Source of the DNA: Methanoculleus horonobensis
GTDB lineage: Archaea > Halobacteriota > Methanomicrobia > Methanomicrobiales > Methanoculleaceae
DNA length: 64,000 bases
Direction of reading: 5' to 3'
Assembly: GCF_001602375.1 (NCBI RefSeq)
Contig: NZ_BCNY01000014.1
Location: 186,001 to 250,000 of the forward strand
Below are positions 19,762 to 29,044 of this stretch, one piece after another; the stretch's first letter is position 1; each line of letters opens with the position of its first letter. Position numbers and translations under genes: made by a program. The notes beneath the pieces were generated by a model. The model saw only the letters and a program-made list of their open reading frames with translations, was not told the DNA's origin and did no database searches.

Positions 19762-22557
19762 TCACTTCAGGTGGCCGATGTAGTCGCGGAGTCTGGCCTT
19801 CGGGATGCCGGTGATAGAGGAGACCTTCTCCGGGTCGGCAACACGGAGCGTTGCGGCGTCATAGATGCCTGCAAGGTAGAGCCTGTCCACGGTCGCCTCA
19901 CCGAGCCCGGGGACCTCCAGGAGTTCTTTGCGCCCGCGCTCAAAGACCGTCCTGGAGATCTTCTGGGGGGCAGGGCGCCCGAGGTGCCTGCAGACCAGAT
20001 CCACATGTTTATGTACGGTTTCCGGGTTAATGCCGGTTTTGCTTGCAAGGTAGGGGATGGGGAGGTAACAGAAGTCGTCGGGAGTCGCGACGCCGCCTGC
20101 CTGGTACTTCTTCAGGCTGACCGCGGGAACTCCGGCCTCCCGGAGGGCGCGCTCGTTGCAGAGGCCGCGGGCCGCGTCCAGGAGTTCGGTTCCGGTAGCC
20201 TCCGGGATCCCGGCCTTCTTGATCGCCGCAACGTCGGCCAGCGAGAGCGCGTGGATATCGCCGATCCCCTGTTCGAGAAGGTTTCGGATGATCTTCGCGT
20301 GGCTCCGGCCCTTCCTCGGGGGCACGATCTTCCGGACGAATTTCCTGAGTTCCGAACGGCGCCGGAGAACCTCGAGCGCATCCTCTGCCTCTCTCGCGAG
20401 CTCTGCGGCCTCTTTTGTCTCGACGTCGACGGCTTTCGCGAGGTCTTCAGGCTGCATGCCCGCGATCTCGGAGACCGTGTAGATGTGGTGCGCGTGCAGG
20501 CGCTGCATGAGGTCGTCGGTCATCGAGGGCATCATCCGGAGCGCCTCGACGTTCGAGGCGATATGGCTGCAGAGTGGACAGCCGATGTCCCATGGGCGGG
20601 CGCCTTTCCGGATCAGGCGGACGTGGGAGAGGTTGTGCTCCGGACAGGTCGCTTCGACCCGGATTGCCTTGCCCCAGGTGCTGCCGGGCAGGCTGATGTT
20701 GAACCGGCACTCGGGGTAGCCGGTGCAGCCGATGAACTGGGAGACGCCGATATGCCGGATCCGGAGATCGTGGCCGCAGGCGGGGCAGGGGCCGAGGGTA
20801 TGCTCTTCTGCCGTCTGCTCCATGATCTCGGTGCCGATCTCCGACTTGTGCGCCTCGAGTTTGTCGAAGACCCGATGGAGCATCTCGCGGGACTCGGTGA
20901 CGACGTCGTCGCGGGAGCGCCGGCTCTGCTTGATGAGTTGCATGTGCTCTTCGAGCGTCCGGGTCATCTCCGGCTCCGTGATCGTCTCGGCGTGGTTGTC
21001 GAGCGCGTCGATGACCGCCCGGCCAACGAGCGTCGGGCGGAGCGGGTTGCCCTCCACGTAGCGGCGGGAGACGAGTTTGCCGATCACCTCGTGCCGGGTG
21101 CTCTTCGTGCCGAGGCCGAGTTCCTCCATCACCTGGATGAGCCGGCTCTGGGAGTAGCGCGCCGGCGGCTGTGTCTCCTTCTCCTCGAGGTTCACCTTCT
21201 TGATCGGCAGCCGTTCACCCGGGGCAAGCACCGGGAGGATGTTCTCTTTCGCCTCCGAGTAGGGGTAGATCCGGCGCCACCCGGCATAGAGGAGCCTGCC
21301 GCCCGTGGCCTTGTAGGACTCGCCGGACGCGTCGAAGGTGCACCTGGTGGTCGCCCAGTTCGCGTCGGGAGAGAGGGTCGCGAGGAATCTCCGCACGACG
21401 AGCTCGTAGACCTTCCACCGGTCCTGCCCGAGAGCCTCGCGGGTCGCGGAGCCTGTCGGGTGAATCGGCGGGTGGTCGGTGCTCTCCTTCTTGCCCCGGG
21501 TCGGGACGGGCCGCCGGTTCTGCTGCACCCAGGCGACGTCCTTATCGAAGACTCCTCCTTTGAGGGTATTGAGGATCGCGTTCAGGTTCAGCGACTTCGG
21601 GTAGACCGTGTTGTCGGTTCTCGGGTAGGAGATGTACCCGTTCATGTAGAGGTCTTCGGCGATCCGCATCGCGTTCGCCGCCGAGAGCCCCAGGCGGCTC
21701 GCCGCGACGATGAAGGTCGTGGTGTCGAACGGCGTCGGCGCCCGGTCGGTCTTCTGCCCCTCTTTCACGTCCGTGACGACGAGCGGCTCCTTCGTCCCTG
21801 CCTCCGCGGCGAGGGCTGCTTCGTGGTCGGTGAATCGCCCGGCGGTATGCCGCGCCTCGATCGTTACGCCGTCCTTCTCGGTATCGAGCGAGAGCATCCA
21901 GTAGGTCTGGGGGACGAAGCTCTCGATCTCGCGCTCCCGCTCGACGATCATGGCGAGCGTCGGGCTCTGGACCCGGCCGACGGAGAGGATGTTCGTGCCG
22001 CCCCGGCGTGCCGCGAGGCTGATGAACCGGGTCAGCGCCGCCCCCCACATCAGGTCGACCGTCTGGCGGGCCTCCCCTGCGGCCGCGAGGTCGAAGTCGA
22101 GGTCGGTCAGGTTCTCAAACGCGGTGCGGATCTCCGCAGGGGTTATCGCGGAGAACCGGGCACGGTTGATCCTGACGTTGGGGTTCACCGCACGGACGAG
22201 CTCGTAGGCCTCTTTGCCGATCAGTTCTCCTTCCGTATCGTAATCGGTGGCAATGGTGACGAGATCCGCTTTCTTCGAGAGTTTCTGAATGAGGTTGACG
22301 ATCTTCTTCTCGGTCGGCTTCTTGATGATGCCCGCGTCGATGAGGGTTCGCGGTGTATGGGTCTCGCTCCGCCAGTTGGTGTAGCCCGGTTCGAAGTCCA
22401 CCTCCACCACGTGCCCTTTGAGGCCGACCACCGTCTTCGTGTCGAAGGAGTAGGCGGATACGCTCCCGTCCTTTGTCGCTCTCACTTTTTCGTTGCCGGC
22501 GAGGATCTGCGCGATCCGGTTTGCCGAGATGTTCTTCTCTGCGATGATTAAATGCAC
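19762..22557 (-). CDS. topA: DNA topoisomerase I, type IA (archaeal)
   Basis: The 931-residue enzyme relaxes negatively supercoiled DNA through a 5'-phosphotyrosyl intermediate. The N-terminal TOPRIM domain has AEKNISANRIAQILAG and IATDYDTEGELIGKEAY. The active-site tyrosine is in GYISYPRTDNTVYP at about residue 310. After the catalytic core come zinc-finger motifs CPACGHDLRIRHIG/CTGYPEC and CPEHNLSHVRL/CPLC (about 600-690). A long C-terminal part follows with helix-hairpin-helix repeats (GIPEATGTELLDAA, VPGLGEATVDRLYLAG). The gene follows gatB by 6 nt. The 971-codon open frame opposite is a shadow. Confidence 0.95.
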   Translation of the reverse strand: MHLIIAEKNISANRIAQILAGNEKVRATKDGSVSAYSFDTKTVVGLKGHVVEVDFEPGYTNWRSETHTPRTLIDAGIIKKPTEKKIVNLIQKLSKKADLVTIATDYDTEGELIGKEAYELVRAVNPNVRINRARFSAITPAEIRTAFENLTDLDFDLAAAGEARQTVDLMWGAALTRFISLAARRGGTNILSVGRVQSPTLAMIVEREREIESFVPQTYWMLSLDTEKDGVTIEARHTAGRFTDHEAALAAEAGTKEPLVVTDVKEGQKTDRAPTPFDTTTFIVAASRLGLSAANAMRIAEDLYMNGYISYPRTDNTVYPKSLNLNAILNTLKGGVFDKDVAWVQQNRRPVPTRGKKESTDHPPIHPTGSATREALGQDRWKVYELVVRRFLATLSPDANWATTRCTFDASGESYKATGGRLLYAGWRRIYPYSEAKENILPVLAPGERLPIKKVNLEEKETQPPARYSQSRLIQVMEELGLGTKSTRHEVIGKLVSRRYVEGNPLRPTLVGRAVIDALDNHAETITEPEMTRTLEEHMQLIKQSRRSRDDVVTESREMLHRVFDKLEAHKSEIGTEIMEQTAEEHTLGPCPACGHDLRIRHIGVSQFIGCTGYPECRFNISLPGSTWGKAIRVEATCPEHNLSHVRLIRKGARPWDIGCPLCSHIASNVEALRMMPSMTDDLMQRLHAHHIYTVSEIAGMQPEDLAKAVDVETKEAAELAREAEDALEVLRRRSELRKFVRKIVPPRKGRSHAKIIRNLLEQGIGDIHALSLADVAAIKKAGIPEATGTELLDAARGLCNERALREAGVPAVSLKKYQAGGVATPDDFCYLPIPYLASKTGINPETVHKHVDLVCRHLGRPAPQKISRTVFERGRKELLEVPGLGEATVDRLYLAGIYDAATLRVADPEKVSSITGIPKARLRDYIGHLK

Positions 22558-22563
22558 TGCGGA

Positions 22564-23979
22564 TTACACCCCGCCTGTATCAATATACTCGGATACGATG
22601 CGGCCGAGTTCCCGCGGATCCGCCCGGCCGCGGGTTTCTTTCATCACCTGCCCCACGAGGAAGTTCAGGGCTCCCTTCTTGCCGGCCCGGTAGTCCTCCA
22701 CGGCCCGGGGGTTCGCGGCGACCGCCTTCTCGACGACCTGTGTGAACTCGTCTCCTGTGGCCCTGGCGAGCCCTTCGCGCTCCACGATGACAGCGGGAGG
22801 CTCGCAGGGCTTGCCGGCGGCGCAGGCATCGAGCATCTCTCTGAGCACCTGGACACCGGCCTTATCGGTGATCGTCTCCGTCCGCAGAAGCGCGAGGAGT
22901 TCCGCGATGCGGTCGGCCGGGACGACGGCGATACCCATGTCGCGGTAGTTGAGTTCTCCAAGCAGTGTGTCGGCCACCCAGGTGGCAGCGAGAACCGGGT
23001 CGACGGATGCAACGCGCTCGTAGAAGTCGGCGAGTTTTGGGTCGCCGGTCAGCGTCCGGGCGTGGTTGAGCGATATGCCGTACTGCGCTACGAACCGGTT
23101 CTTCCGGGCGACGGGCAGTTCGGGGAGGTCGATCGCCGCGACCCGGTCAGCGACCCGGAGCGGTCGGAGATCGGGCTCGGGGAAGTAGCGGTAGTCGTGC
23201 TCCTCCTCCTTGCTGCGGGCGGAGGTGGTGATCCCGCGCCCTTCCATGAAGTGCCGGGTCTCTCGCGTCACCTTCTGGCCGCGCCGGAGCAGGTTCTTCT
23301 GCCGGGTCACCTCGAACGTGAGGGCCTTCTCGACGCCCTTGTAGGAGGAGATGTTCTTGACCTCGACCCGTTCGGAGCCTTCGAGGGAGATGTTTGCGTC
23401 CACACGGAGGCCGCCTTCCCGGTCGCCGTCGAAGACACCGAGATACTCGAGGATCGTCCGGAGTTTGTTGAGGAACCGGCGTGCCTCCTGCGGGGAGCGC
23501 ATGTCCGGTTCGGTGACGATCTCAAGGAGCGGGATACCCGATCGGTTGTAGTCGACGAGCGAGTACTTCGAGCCGCCCGCGACGTGGACGAGCCTCCCCG
23601 GATCCTCTTCGAGGTGCACCCGGGTGATCCGGACGATCTTCTCGTGCCCCTCGTCGTCCTCGATCTCGACCGTCCCTTCGACCGCGAGCGGTTTGTCGTA
23701 CTGCGTGATCTGGTAGGCTTTCGGGAGGTCGGGATAGAAATAGTTCTTCCGGGCGAACTCCGACTCTTCCAGGACTTTCATGTCGAGGGCCTTTGCAACC
23801 TTCAGGCCGTAATCGACCGCTTTTTTGTTCAGGCGCGGGAGCGCTCCGGGCAGGGCGAGACAGACCGGACAGCAGTGGGTGTTCGGCTCGTCGTCGCGGT
23901 AGTCGGTCGAGCACCCGCAGAAGAGTTTTGTCGCGGTCGAGAGCTGGACGTGGATCTCGAGCCCGACGATCGTCTTCAT
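22564..23979 (-). CDS. gatB: Aspartyl/glutamyl-tRNA amidotransferase subunit B
   Basis: GatB binds misacylated tRNA, activates the Asp or Glu side chain with ATP and passes it ammonia from GatA. The 471-residue protein has the family start [20 protein letters not shown], the metal/ATP region [36 protein letters not shown] and the [12 protein letters not shown]-like [15 protein letters not shown]. It ends with a YqeY-like tail helical domain (about 390-471: [18 protein letters not shown]). In archaea GatCAB mainly makes Asn-tRNA-Asn, because GatDE makes Gln-tRNA-Gln. It overlaps gatA by 4 nt. Confidence 0.95.
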   Translation of the reverse strand: MKTIVGLEIHVQLSTATKLFCGCSTDYRDDEPNTHCCPVCLALPGALPRLNKKAVDYGLKVAKALDMKVLEESEFARKNYFYPDLPKAYQITQYDKPLAVEGTVEIEDDEGHEKIVRITRVHLEEDPGRLVHVAGGSKYSLVDYNRSGIPLLEIVTEPDMRSPQEARRFLNKLRTILEYLGVFDGDREGGLRVDANISLEGSERVEVKNISSYKGVEKALTFEVTRQKNLLRRGQKVTRETRHFMEGRGITTSARSKEEEHDYRYFPEPDLRPLRVADRVAAIDLPELPVARKNRFVAQYGISLNHARTLTGDPKLADFYERVASVDPVLAATWVADTLLGELNYRDMGIAVVPADRIAELLALLRTETITDKAGVQVLREMLDACAAGKPCEPPAVIVEREGLARATGDEFTQVVEKAVAANPRAVEDYRAGKKGALNFLVGQVMKETRGRADPRELGRIVSEYIDTGGV

Positions 23980-25277
23980 GCCCTCACCTCCTGCTCGTAA
24001 GCAAACGCAGCATCGACGACGCGCTCGTCCTCGAACTGCCGTCCCATCAACTGGAGCCCCACCGGGAGGCCGTCAACTCTGCCGCACGGGACGGATATCG
24101 CCGGGATGCCGGCGAGGTTCGCCGGCACCGTGAGGATGTCGGAGAGGTACATCGAGAGCGGATCGGACTTCTCGCCGAGGCGGAAGGCCGTCGTCGGCAT
24201 CGTCGGGCCGGCGATGACGTCCGCTTCCCGAAGGGCCCGTTCGAAGTCCTCTCTGATATTGCGGCGGGCTACCTGCGCTTTCGCGTAGTACCGGCCGGCG
24301 TAGCCTGCCGAGAGGGCGAAGGTTCCTAGCATGATCCGGCGCCGAACCTCGGTGCCGAACATCTCCTGCCGCAGGTCCTGATAGGCCTCGTGCCAGGACT
24401 TCCTGGTATCGACCGCCGGGCCGTAGCGGACGCCGTCGAACCGGGCGAGGTTCGAGGAGGCTTCGCTCGTGCAGATGACGTAGTAGGCCGCGAGCGCGTG
24501 CTGCATCCCGGGGATGCTCACCGGGACGGTCTCTGCCCCGAGCCCTTCGAGAACCCCGATGGCGTCCCTGACCCTCTCTCCTACACGGGGGTCGACGCCT
24601 TCGCCGAAGTACTCCTCCGGTATCCCGACCCGGAGCCCTTTGATCTCGGTCGACGGCCGGTGGTCGTACGGACGGTCGAGCATCGTCGAGTCGCGGGGGT
24701 CATAGCGCGCGATCACCGACATCAACTTCGATACGTCTTCGACCGTCCGTGCCATCGGCCCGATCTGTTCGAGGGAGTTCGCGTAGGCGATGAGGCCGTA
24801 GCGGGAGACCCGGCCGTAGGTGGGTTTGAGCCCTACGATCCCGCAGAACGCCGCGGGGCACCGGATCGAGCCGCCGGTATCGGTGCCGAGTGCCATCGGG
24901 ACGAGGCCCGCGGCGACGGCGGCGGCGCTCCCGCCGGACGACCCGCCGGGCACCCTTGACGGGTCCGCTGGGTTTTGGGTGGGGCCGAACGCGCTCGTCT
25001 CGGTGGTGGTGCCCATCCCGAACTCGTCCATGTTGGTCTTGCCGACGATCGCGGCTCCAGCCTGCCGGAGGAGTTCCACGACGTAAGCGTCATACGGCGG
25101 GACGTAGCCTTCGAGGATCTTCGATGCGCAGGTGGTCTGGATGCCCTTCGTGGATATATTGTCCTTGACCGCGACGGCGGTGCCGGCGAGTGCCCCGTCG
25201 GTGAACGGCGCTCTACTGCAGGTGGTGATGAAGGCGTTGTACCGGTCGTCCGGCGAGAATTCGAGGGTTCCCGCCAC
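23976..25277 (-). CDS. gatA: Asp/Glu-tRNA amidotransferase subunit A (amidase)
   Basis: GatA is the glutaminase that supplies ammonia to GatB. The 433-residue product is an amidase-signature protein with the Ser-cisSer-Lys triad: Lys in [12 protein letters not shown], cis-Ser in the [17 protein letters not shown] loop and nucleophile Ser in [17 protein letters not shown]. GatA-specific [24 protein letters not shown] follows. It begins on the nucleotide after the gatC stop and overlaps gatB by 4 nt, so the three subunits are translationally coupled. Confidence 0.95.
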   Translation of the reverse strand: MAGTLEFSPDDRYNAFITTCSRAPFTDGALAGTAVAVKDNISTKGIQTTCASKILEGYVPPYDAYVVELLRQAGAAIVGKTNMDEFGMGTTTETSAFGPTQNPADPSRVPGGSSGGSAAAVAAGLVPMALGTDTGGSIRCPAAFCGIVGLKPTYGRVSRYGLIAYANSLEQIGPMARTVEDVSKLMSVIARYDPRDSTMLDRPYDHRPSTEIKGLRVGIPEEYFGEGVDPRVGERVRDAIGVLEGLGAETVPVSIPGMQHALAAYYVICTSEASSNLARFDGVRYGPAVDTRKSWHEAYQDLRQEMFGTEVRRRIMLGTFALSAGYAGRYYAKAQVARRNIREDFERALREADVIAGPTMPTTAFRLGEKSDPLSMYLSDILTVPANLAGIPAISVPCGRVDGLPVGLQLMGRQFEDERVVDAAFAYEQEVRA

Positions 25278-25547
25278 TCACATCACCCTCGGCGCCTTGA
25301 TGAACCCGTTCTCGGTCGACCCTGCGTTCGCGAGTGCCTCTTCCTGCGAGAGACCGGGCCGCGGCTCGTCGTCCCGGAATACGTTCACAGCCCCGGCGTC
25401 CGGGGCGCTTTCTCCCTCGACGGTGTCGAGAACCTCGAAGTAGTCGAGGATCGCGTTGAACTGGGTGGTGAACTCCGGCACCTCGTCTTTTGAAATGCCG
25501 ATATCCGCAAGTTCTGCTATATGTTCAATATCGCTCTCAGTAATCAT
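25278..25547 (-). CDS. gatC: Asp/Glu-tRNA amidotransferase subunit C
   Basis: The 89-residue GatC wraps around the GatA-GatB interface and stabilises the complex. The sequence matches the family: ITESDIEHIAELADIGIS, a short amphipathic helix with FTTQFNAILDYFEVL, then VNVFRDDEPRPGLSQEEAL and a C-terminal GFIKAPRVM. It overlaps the end of the upstream asparagine-synthase-like gene by 11 nt and abuts gatA. Confidence 0.93.
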   Translation of the reverse strand: MITESDIEHIAELADIGISKDEVPEFTTQFNAILDYFEVLDTVEGESAPDAGAVNVFRDDEPRPGLSQEEALANAGSTENGFIKAPRVM

Positions 25548-26535
25548 GTTCCGCCCTACTGATCTCCGTTAAGTACCCTTGTACCGACTTTTTATAACCA
25601 TTGTCACGTGCGAGCCGTTGCATCGCTCTCCAGATCCCGCTCCCGTATTGCATCGCTTTCTTCTCGGCCCGGGCGATTTCGGCGGGAATGTGGTGTTCTG
25701 CGACCTCGCGCAGGGGGTGTTTTCTCACCCCGCCGCGCACCCGCTCGGCGGCCGGGATTGCCCGGGTGGCGCGCACCACCCGGATGTCGAGGTAGGGCAT
25801 CGAGAAGTATGCCCCGTGAAGCCCCGCCACCGCCTGATCCCGCGTTCTCTGGCGGGCGAGGTCGGCGAAGTCCCGTTCGAGTTCCGCCGCGAGGTCGGGG
25901 GAGGTGAGGTAGCGGGCGTAGCCGCCGAAGAGCTCGTCCGCCCCCTGCCCGGCGAGGATCCGGGTATGGCCGCGCTCTTCCGCCCACGCGGCGACGAAGG
26001 AGAGAGTCGTCGCGATCGAGGCCTCGAGGGGGTTCGTCGGGTCGGGGATGACCCGGACGACCCGGGCGAGCGCCTCCGCGACCTCTTCCTCTGTCGGCGT
26101 GACAATATCGAGGTCGAGCTCCATCATCCGGGCGGCTGCGGCGGCCCGCCTGACGTCGTGCGACCCTTCGAGCCCCACCGCCACGCAGGGGAGGCGGGCG
26201 AGGTGGGCGACGAGAGCGGAGTCGACGCCGCCGGAGAACGCCACCGCGCCCTCGTCGCTCCTGAGGTTGACCGCGGTGACGATCGCCTCCTCAAGGGTGC
26301 AGGGCGCCGGATCGGGGACTATCCGGGCCACCTCCCGTCCGTCGCAACAGATGGTTCCGGGCGGGACCGGGCCGGGCATGATCCCGAAGGCGTCGCGGGC
26401 GGTGCAGTCACCGTAGGTGAGCAGGAACTCGCCGCCGCACCGGGAAAGGGCCTCAGGTTCGTCTTCGAGCATCCGCTCCACATCGGCGGGGGTGAGGCGC
26501 ATTCCGTCACGTTCTATCCAGCCCTTCAGGTTCAT
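25537..26535 (-). CDS. Asparagine-synthase-like PP-loop protein without a glutaminase cysteine
   Basis: This 332-residue protein belongs to the asparagine synthetase class. The AMP-forming PP-loop SGGVDSALVAHLA is at about residue 98, followed by GQGADELFGGYARYL and a C-terminal KHPLREVAEHHIP segment. The N-terminal part keeps traces of the glutamine amidotransferase fold (GGEFLLTYGDCTARDAFGIMPG) but is short, and residue 2 is Asn where AsnB needs Cys. The frame stays open to a TTG at 26664, but that stretch contains a TATA-like TTTATAC, so I use the ATG at 26535. It heads the gatCAB operon. It may amidate a carboxylate with free ammonia or from a partner amidase; substrate unknown. Confidence 0.75.
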   Translation of the reverse strand: MNLKGWIERDGMRLTPADVERMLEDEPEALSRCGGEFLLTYGDCTARDAFGIMPGPVPPGTICCDGREVARIVPDPAPCTLEEAIVTAVNLRSDEGAVAFSGGVDSALVAHLARLPCVAVGLEGSHDVRRAAAAARMMELDLDIVTPTEEEVAEALARVVRVIPDPTNPLEASIATTLSFVAAWAEERGHTRILAGQGADELFGGYARYLTSPDLAAELERDFADLARQRTRDQAVAGLHGAYFSMPYLDIRVVRATRAIPAAERVRGGVRKHPLREVAEHHIPAEIARAEKKAMQYGSGIWRAMQRLARDNGYKKSVQGYLTEISRAEHDY

Positions 26536-26704
26536 AGTCGGCGCATTCCGTAATCCGGCAGTTCTCGCCACGAGGTTCACGCGATACGCGATCCCCTCAA
26601 AAAACGGATCCGTGTCAGTGTTTGCACTGATGAAGTATAAACCTACGTGCAGCATCCGGCGCAAAATGCGCGCGTTTCCTGGGATTCCTGCCGGAAATCC
26701 GCCG

Positions 26705-26953
26705 TCAACGGGCGGAGACGGCGACCCTGACCGGACGCAGCGTCACCTCGGGCGCGTGCCCCTCGGCAAAGGTGAGCGTCACCCGGCCGTCTCCGGAGGA
26801 GGACGTGCAGTTAACGACATCGGCATATGTCCTTGTCTCGTGCAGCGTCTCGTTGCACGCCTCCCAGAGTGGCGTGTTCAGCGGAACCGGGAGGCCTGTA
26901 TTGACCACGATTTCGATCGTGGGCGGTGATTGGGAAGTCAGGTTGATCTTCAT
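26705..26953 (-). CDS. Small conserved-looking hypothetical protein
   Basis: This 82-residue frame starts MKINLTSQSPPTIEIVVNT and ends RPVRVAVSAR. It is rich in beta-forming residues and Thr/Val, has high GC at third positions and no membrane segment. I recognise no family. It is predicted because of its codon use; frames overlapping it on the other strand belong to a different remnant further right. It has no strong ribosome binding site. It might be part of a decayed locus with the CobN-like fragment next to it. Confidence 0.5.
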   Translation of the reverse strand: MKINLTSQSPPTIEIVVNTGLPVPLNTPLWEACNETLHETRTYADVVNCTSSSGDGRVTLTFAEGHAPEVTLRPVRVAVSAR

Positions 26954-27025
26954 CGTCTCCACCGACGTATCGAGCGAAAGCGTCCCCCCACGCCGTTTCC
27001 GCTCGCGAACGTCTGCTCCCACGAG

Positions 27026-27256
27026 AATCCCTGGGGGCTGGAGGAGATCGGGAGACGGCTGCTTGAAGCGCACGAACGCGGCCTCTGGGATGCCGATCCG
27101 GATGTTCTCGAAGGGTTGCGGGCGGCGTACCTGGAGATGGAGGGCTGGATCGAGGACCGGATGGGCGATGCCGGAGGCGACGTCCAGGGCGGTGAGGTTC
27201 GCGTGGTGACCGTGGGGGATGTAAAAGCACTGCGGGGAGCACGGGAGAAGGAGTGA
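27026..27256 (+). pseudogene. Fragment resembling the C-terminus of a CobN-type cobaltochelatase
   Basis: About 76 codons ending at a TGA at 27256 read NPWGLEEIGRRLLEAHERGL, then a DPDVLEGLRAAYLEMEGWIED segment. This resembles, from memory, the extreme C-terminus of CobN/BchH-like chelatase large subunits, where an NPWAL-type helix, LLEA..RGLW and YLE.EG are conserved. Those proteins exceed 1,000 residues, and no upstream part is found in any frame, so the fragment would be a 3' remnant after a deletion. The frame upstream to 26930 is not protein-like. The similarity is recalled, not searched. Confidence 0.5.
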
Positions 27257-27311
27257 GCGGCGTGAAGACGGCGATGGCGATAAGCGACGTTTCGGCAGAA
27301 ACGGATCTCGA

Positions 27312-27325
27312 GCACCGTCAGGTGC
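27312..27325 (+). repeat. Single mosaic-repeat hairpin module
   Basis: CGAGCACC-GTCA-GGTGCGC contains the palindrome GCACC/GGTGC with a GTCA loop and the flanking GAGC and GCG words. The same module recurs at about 61740-61755. It is 65 bp beyond the stop of the beta-propeller gene and may act in 3'-end formation or be an element relic. Confidence 0.6.
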
Positions 27326-27389
27326 GCTACTCGTTAACGCGTCGCGCTCCACCGGTAATCGTCTTCGTGCGGCACGTTCCCGCTCCCCC

Positions 27390-28535
27390 TCATTCCTGGT
27401 TTCGCAGTCTGAGCAGACATACCGTGAGAAGCAGTGCACCCGCTGCAGAAACTACCTCAAATCCCGGCGATGCGGGTGCCGCTGGATCTTCGAGCTGGAT
27501 CGCATACAGGTCGTTTCCATCGCTCACGAGGATCGTCCTGCCATCGGGAGACCACTGCTGCATCATGAATGCCGGGTTATCGGGGCCGAGGGGTGCGAGG
27601 TCCGATCCGTCGCTCTTCATCACCCAGAGCGTCTGGTCCCGCGATTCCGACCGGAAGGCGATCCTGGTACCGTCCGGCGACCAGACCGGTGATGTGTCCC
27701 AGTTTCCGGTTGTCAATTGCTCCGAACCCGATCCGTCGCTATCGATAACCCAGAGAGAGAACTCCGGCAATGTCCCCGGCGGTGACGCGACGACGTAGGC
27801 GATCCTGGCACCGTCCGGGGACCAGGAATACCCGGATACGCTCCCCTCGCTGAACGTCACCTGTGTCTTGCCCGTTCCGTCGCTCTGCATGGTCCAGATC
27901 TCCCGGTTCCCGGTTCTGTCTGCGAGGTATGCGATCCTGTCCCCCTGCGGCTGCCACAGGGGCAAACGCGCATCTCCATCGGTCGTCAGCTGCTTCTTGT
28001 TGCCGCCGTCCGCGTCCATGATCCAGATGTCCGCTTCCGTGCGGATGGCCGAGAGGTTCACTTCCTGGATGGCTGCATCATCGAAGAGGCAGGAGGTATA
28101 GACGATCCGCCTCCCATCGGCGCTCCAGTCCGCCCCGTAGCCGGATAGCCCCGGAATGGGGACGATGCGGCCGCCTTCGGTCAGGCGCACCTTCCCGGTC
28201 CCGTCCGGGTTCATCGTCCAGAGGTCGAGCCCTCCTCCGTCGTCGGAGAGGAAGAGGAGTTTCTTCCCGTCCGGCGACCAGAGATCGAACTCGGTGAAGA
28301 GATTCCACGAACGGTTGTCCGTCACCGGTACCGGGTTTCGGCCGTCGCGCTCCATCACCCGGATGCCGACATGGACTCCGTCGGATGAGACGAAGGCGAT
28401 CCTATCCCCGTCCGGCGACCAGAAAGGATACGAATTGAATGCCGAATCGTTTGTTAGCTGGACGACGGGTGCAGCCGCTGCCGGGAGAGTGCATGTGATC
28501 AGCAGCAGGACGATACATATCGCTTTTCGGTTCAT
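27390..28535 (-). CDS. Secreted TolB-like (PD40) beta-propeller protein with PGF-CTERM anchor
   Basis: The 381-residue protein begins with a signal peptide (MNRKAICIVLLLITCTLPAAAA). Then come about seven WD40-like PD40 repeats recognisable by recurring WSPDG(D/K)RIAF blocks, such as YPFWSPDGDRIAFVS, DLWSPDGKKLLFLS, YSWSPDGARIAYV and PVWSPDGTRIAFRS. The C-terminus SPGFEVVSAAGALLLTVCLL followed by RLRNQE is a PGF-CTERM signal, processed by archaeosortase A and linked to a lipid in surface proteins. GGAGAGG lies 5 nt before the ATG at 28535, which decides the start over ATGs at 28559 and upstream. TolB-like propellers bind protein partners; the ligand is unknown. Confidence 0.85.
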   Translation of the reverse strand: MNRKAICIVLLLITCTLPAAAAPVVQLTNDSAFNSYPFWSPDGDRIAFVSSDGVHVGIRVMERDGRNPVPVTDNRSWNLFTEFDLWSPDGKKLLFLSDDGGGLDLWTMNPDGTGKVRLTEGGRIVPIPGLSGYGADWSADGRRIVYTSCLFDDAAIQEVNLSAIRTEADIWIMDADGGNKKQLTTDGDARLPLWQPQGDRIAYLADRTGNREIWTMQSDGTGKTQVTFSEGSVSGYSWSPDGARIAYVVASPPGTLPEFSLWVIDSDGSGSEQLTTGNWDTSPVWSPDGTRIAFRSESRDQTLWVMKSDGSDLAPLGPDNPAFMMQQWSPDGRTILVSDGNDLYAIQLEDPAAPASPGFEVVSAAGALLLTVCLLRLRNQE

Positions 28536-29044
28536 ACAGGCCTCTCCTGTGCGTTTCATGGGTATATTTCGGCACATTTCCTTCCCATTGCAATACTATG
28601 TCACTCGAAATTCCGTAACGGTGCCTGAAGGGACACGGAACCGCAACGGCTATCCCCTGGCAGCCAGCAGCCCTATTGCCCTCCGGGCACGCTTTTGGGG
28701 GTCGGGATACGACGGCAATCGGGGTTCCCGGCCGCCGCGGGATACCTTACACGGCGTCACTGTTCAAGGCGTCAACGTTCCCCCATATACCTTTTCTGTG
28801 ACAAACATCGAACAGTCGCGGCTGTACCCGGGCCGTTGCATTCTCCTGATACGCCCTCGTTGTTCCATCTCCTGGCAGTACGGCCGATTTCCAGTGGAAA
28901 TATACCTCGATCCCCGGATCGCAGGTATGAGTGCATACCCCGGCAAGATCCCTGTATACCTTCCCCTAATATCGAAACCCGGTGGAATAATCGGGTTGCC
29001 TCCGATGCAGCCCCTCCCCGGGAGCGAAAGTGCGCGCCCGTCTA
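28536..29044. other. Gap without a supportable gene
   Basis: No frame in this 500-bp stretch has good protein character on either strand. Its composition is less GC-rich than neighbouring genes, with TATA-like pieces at about 28784-28793 and 28895-28905. It may hold decayed genes; I see no RNA fold I recognise. Confidence 0.5.

Noticed and set aside
19636-22551. 971-codon open frame on the plus strand opposite topA
   Set aside because: It is antisense to a topoisomerase with every motif in place, and its product is Arg/Gly/Val/Asp-rich with no recognisable domain, a usual by-product of GC-rich codon use.
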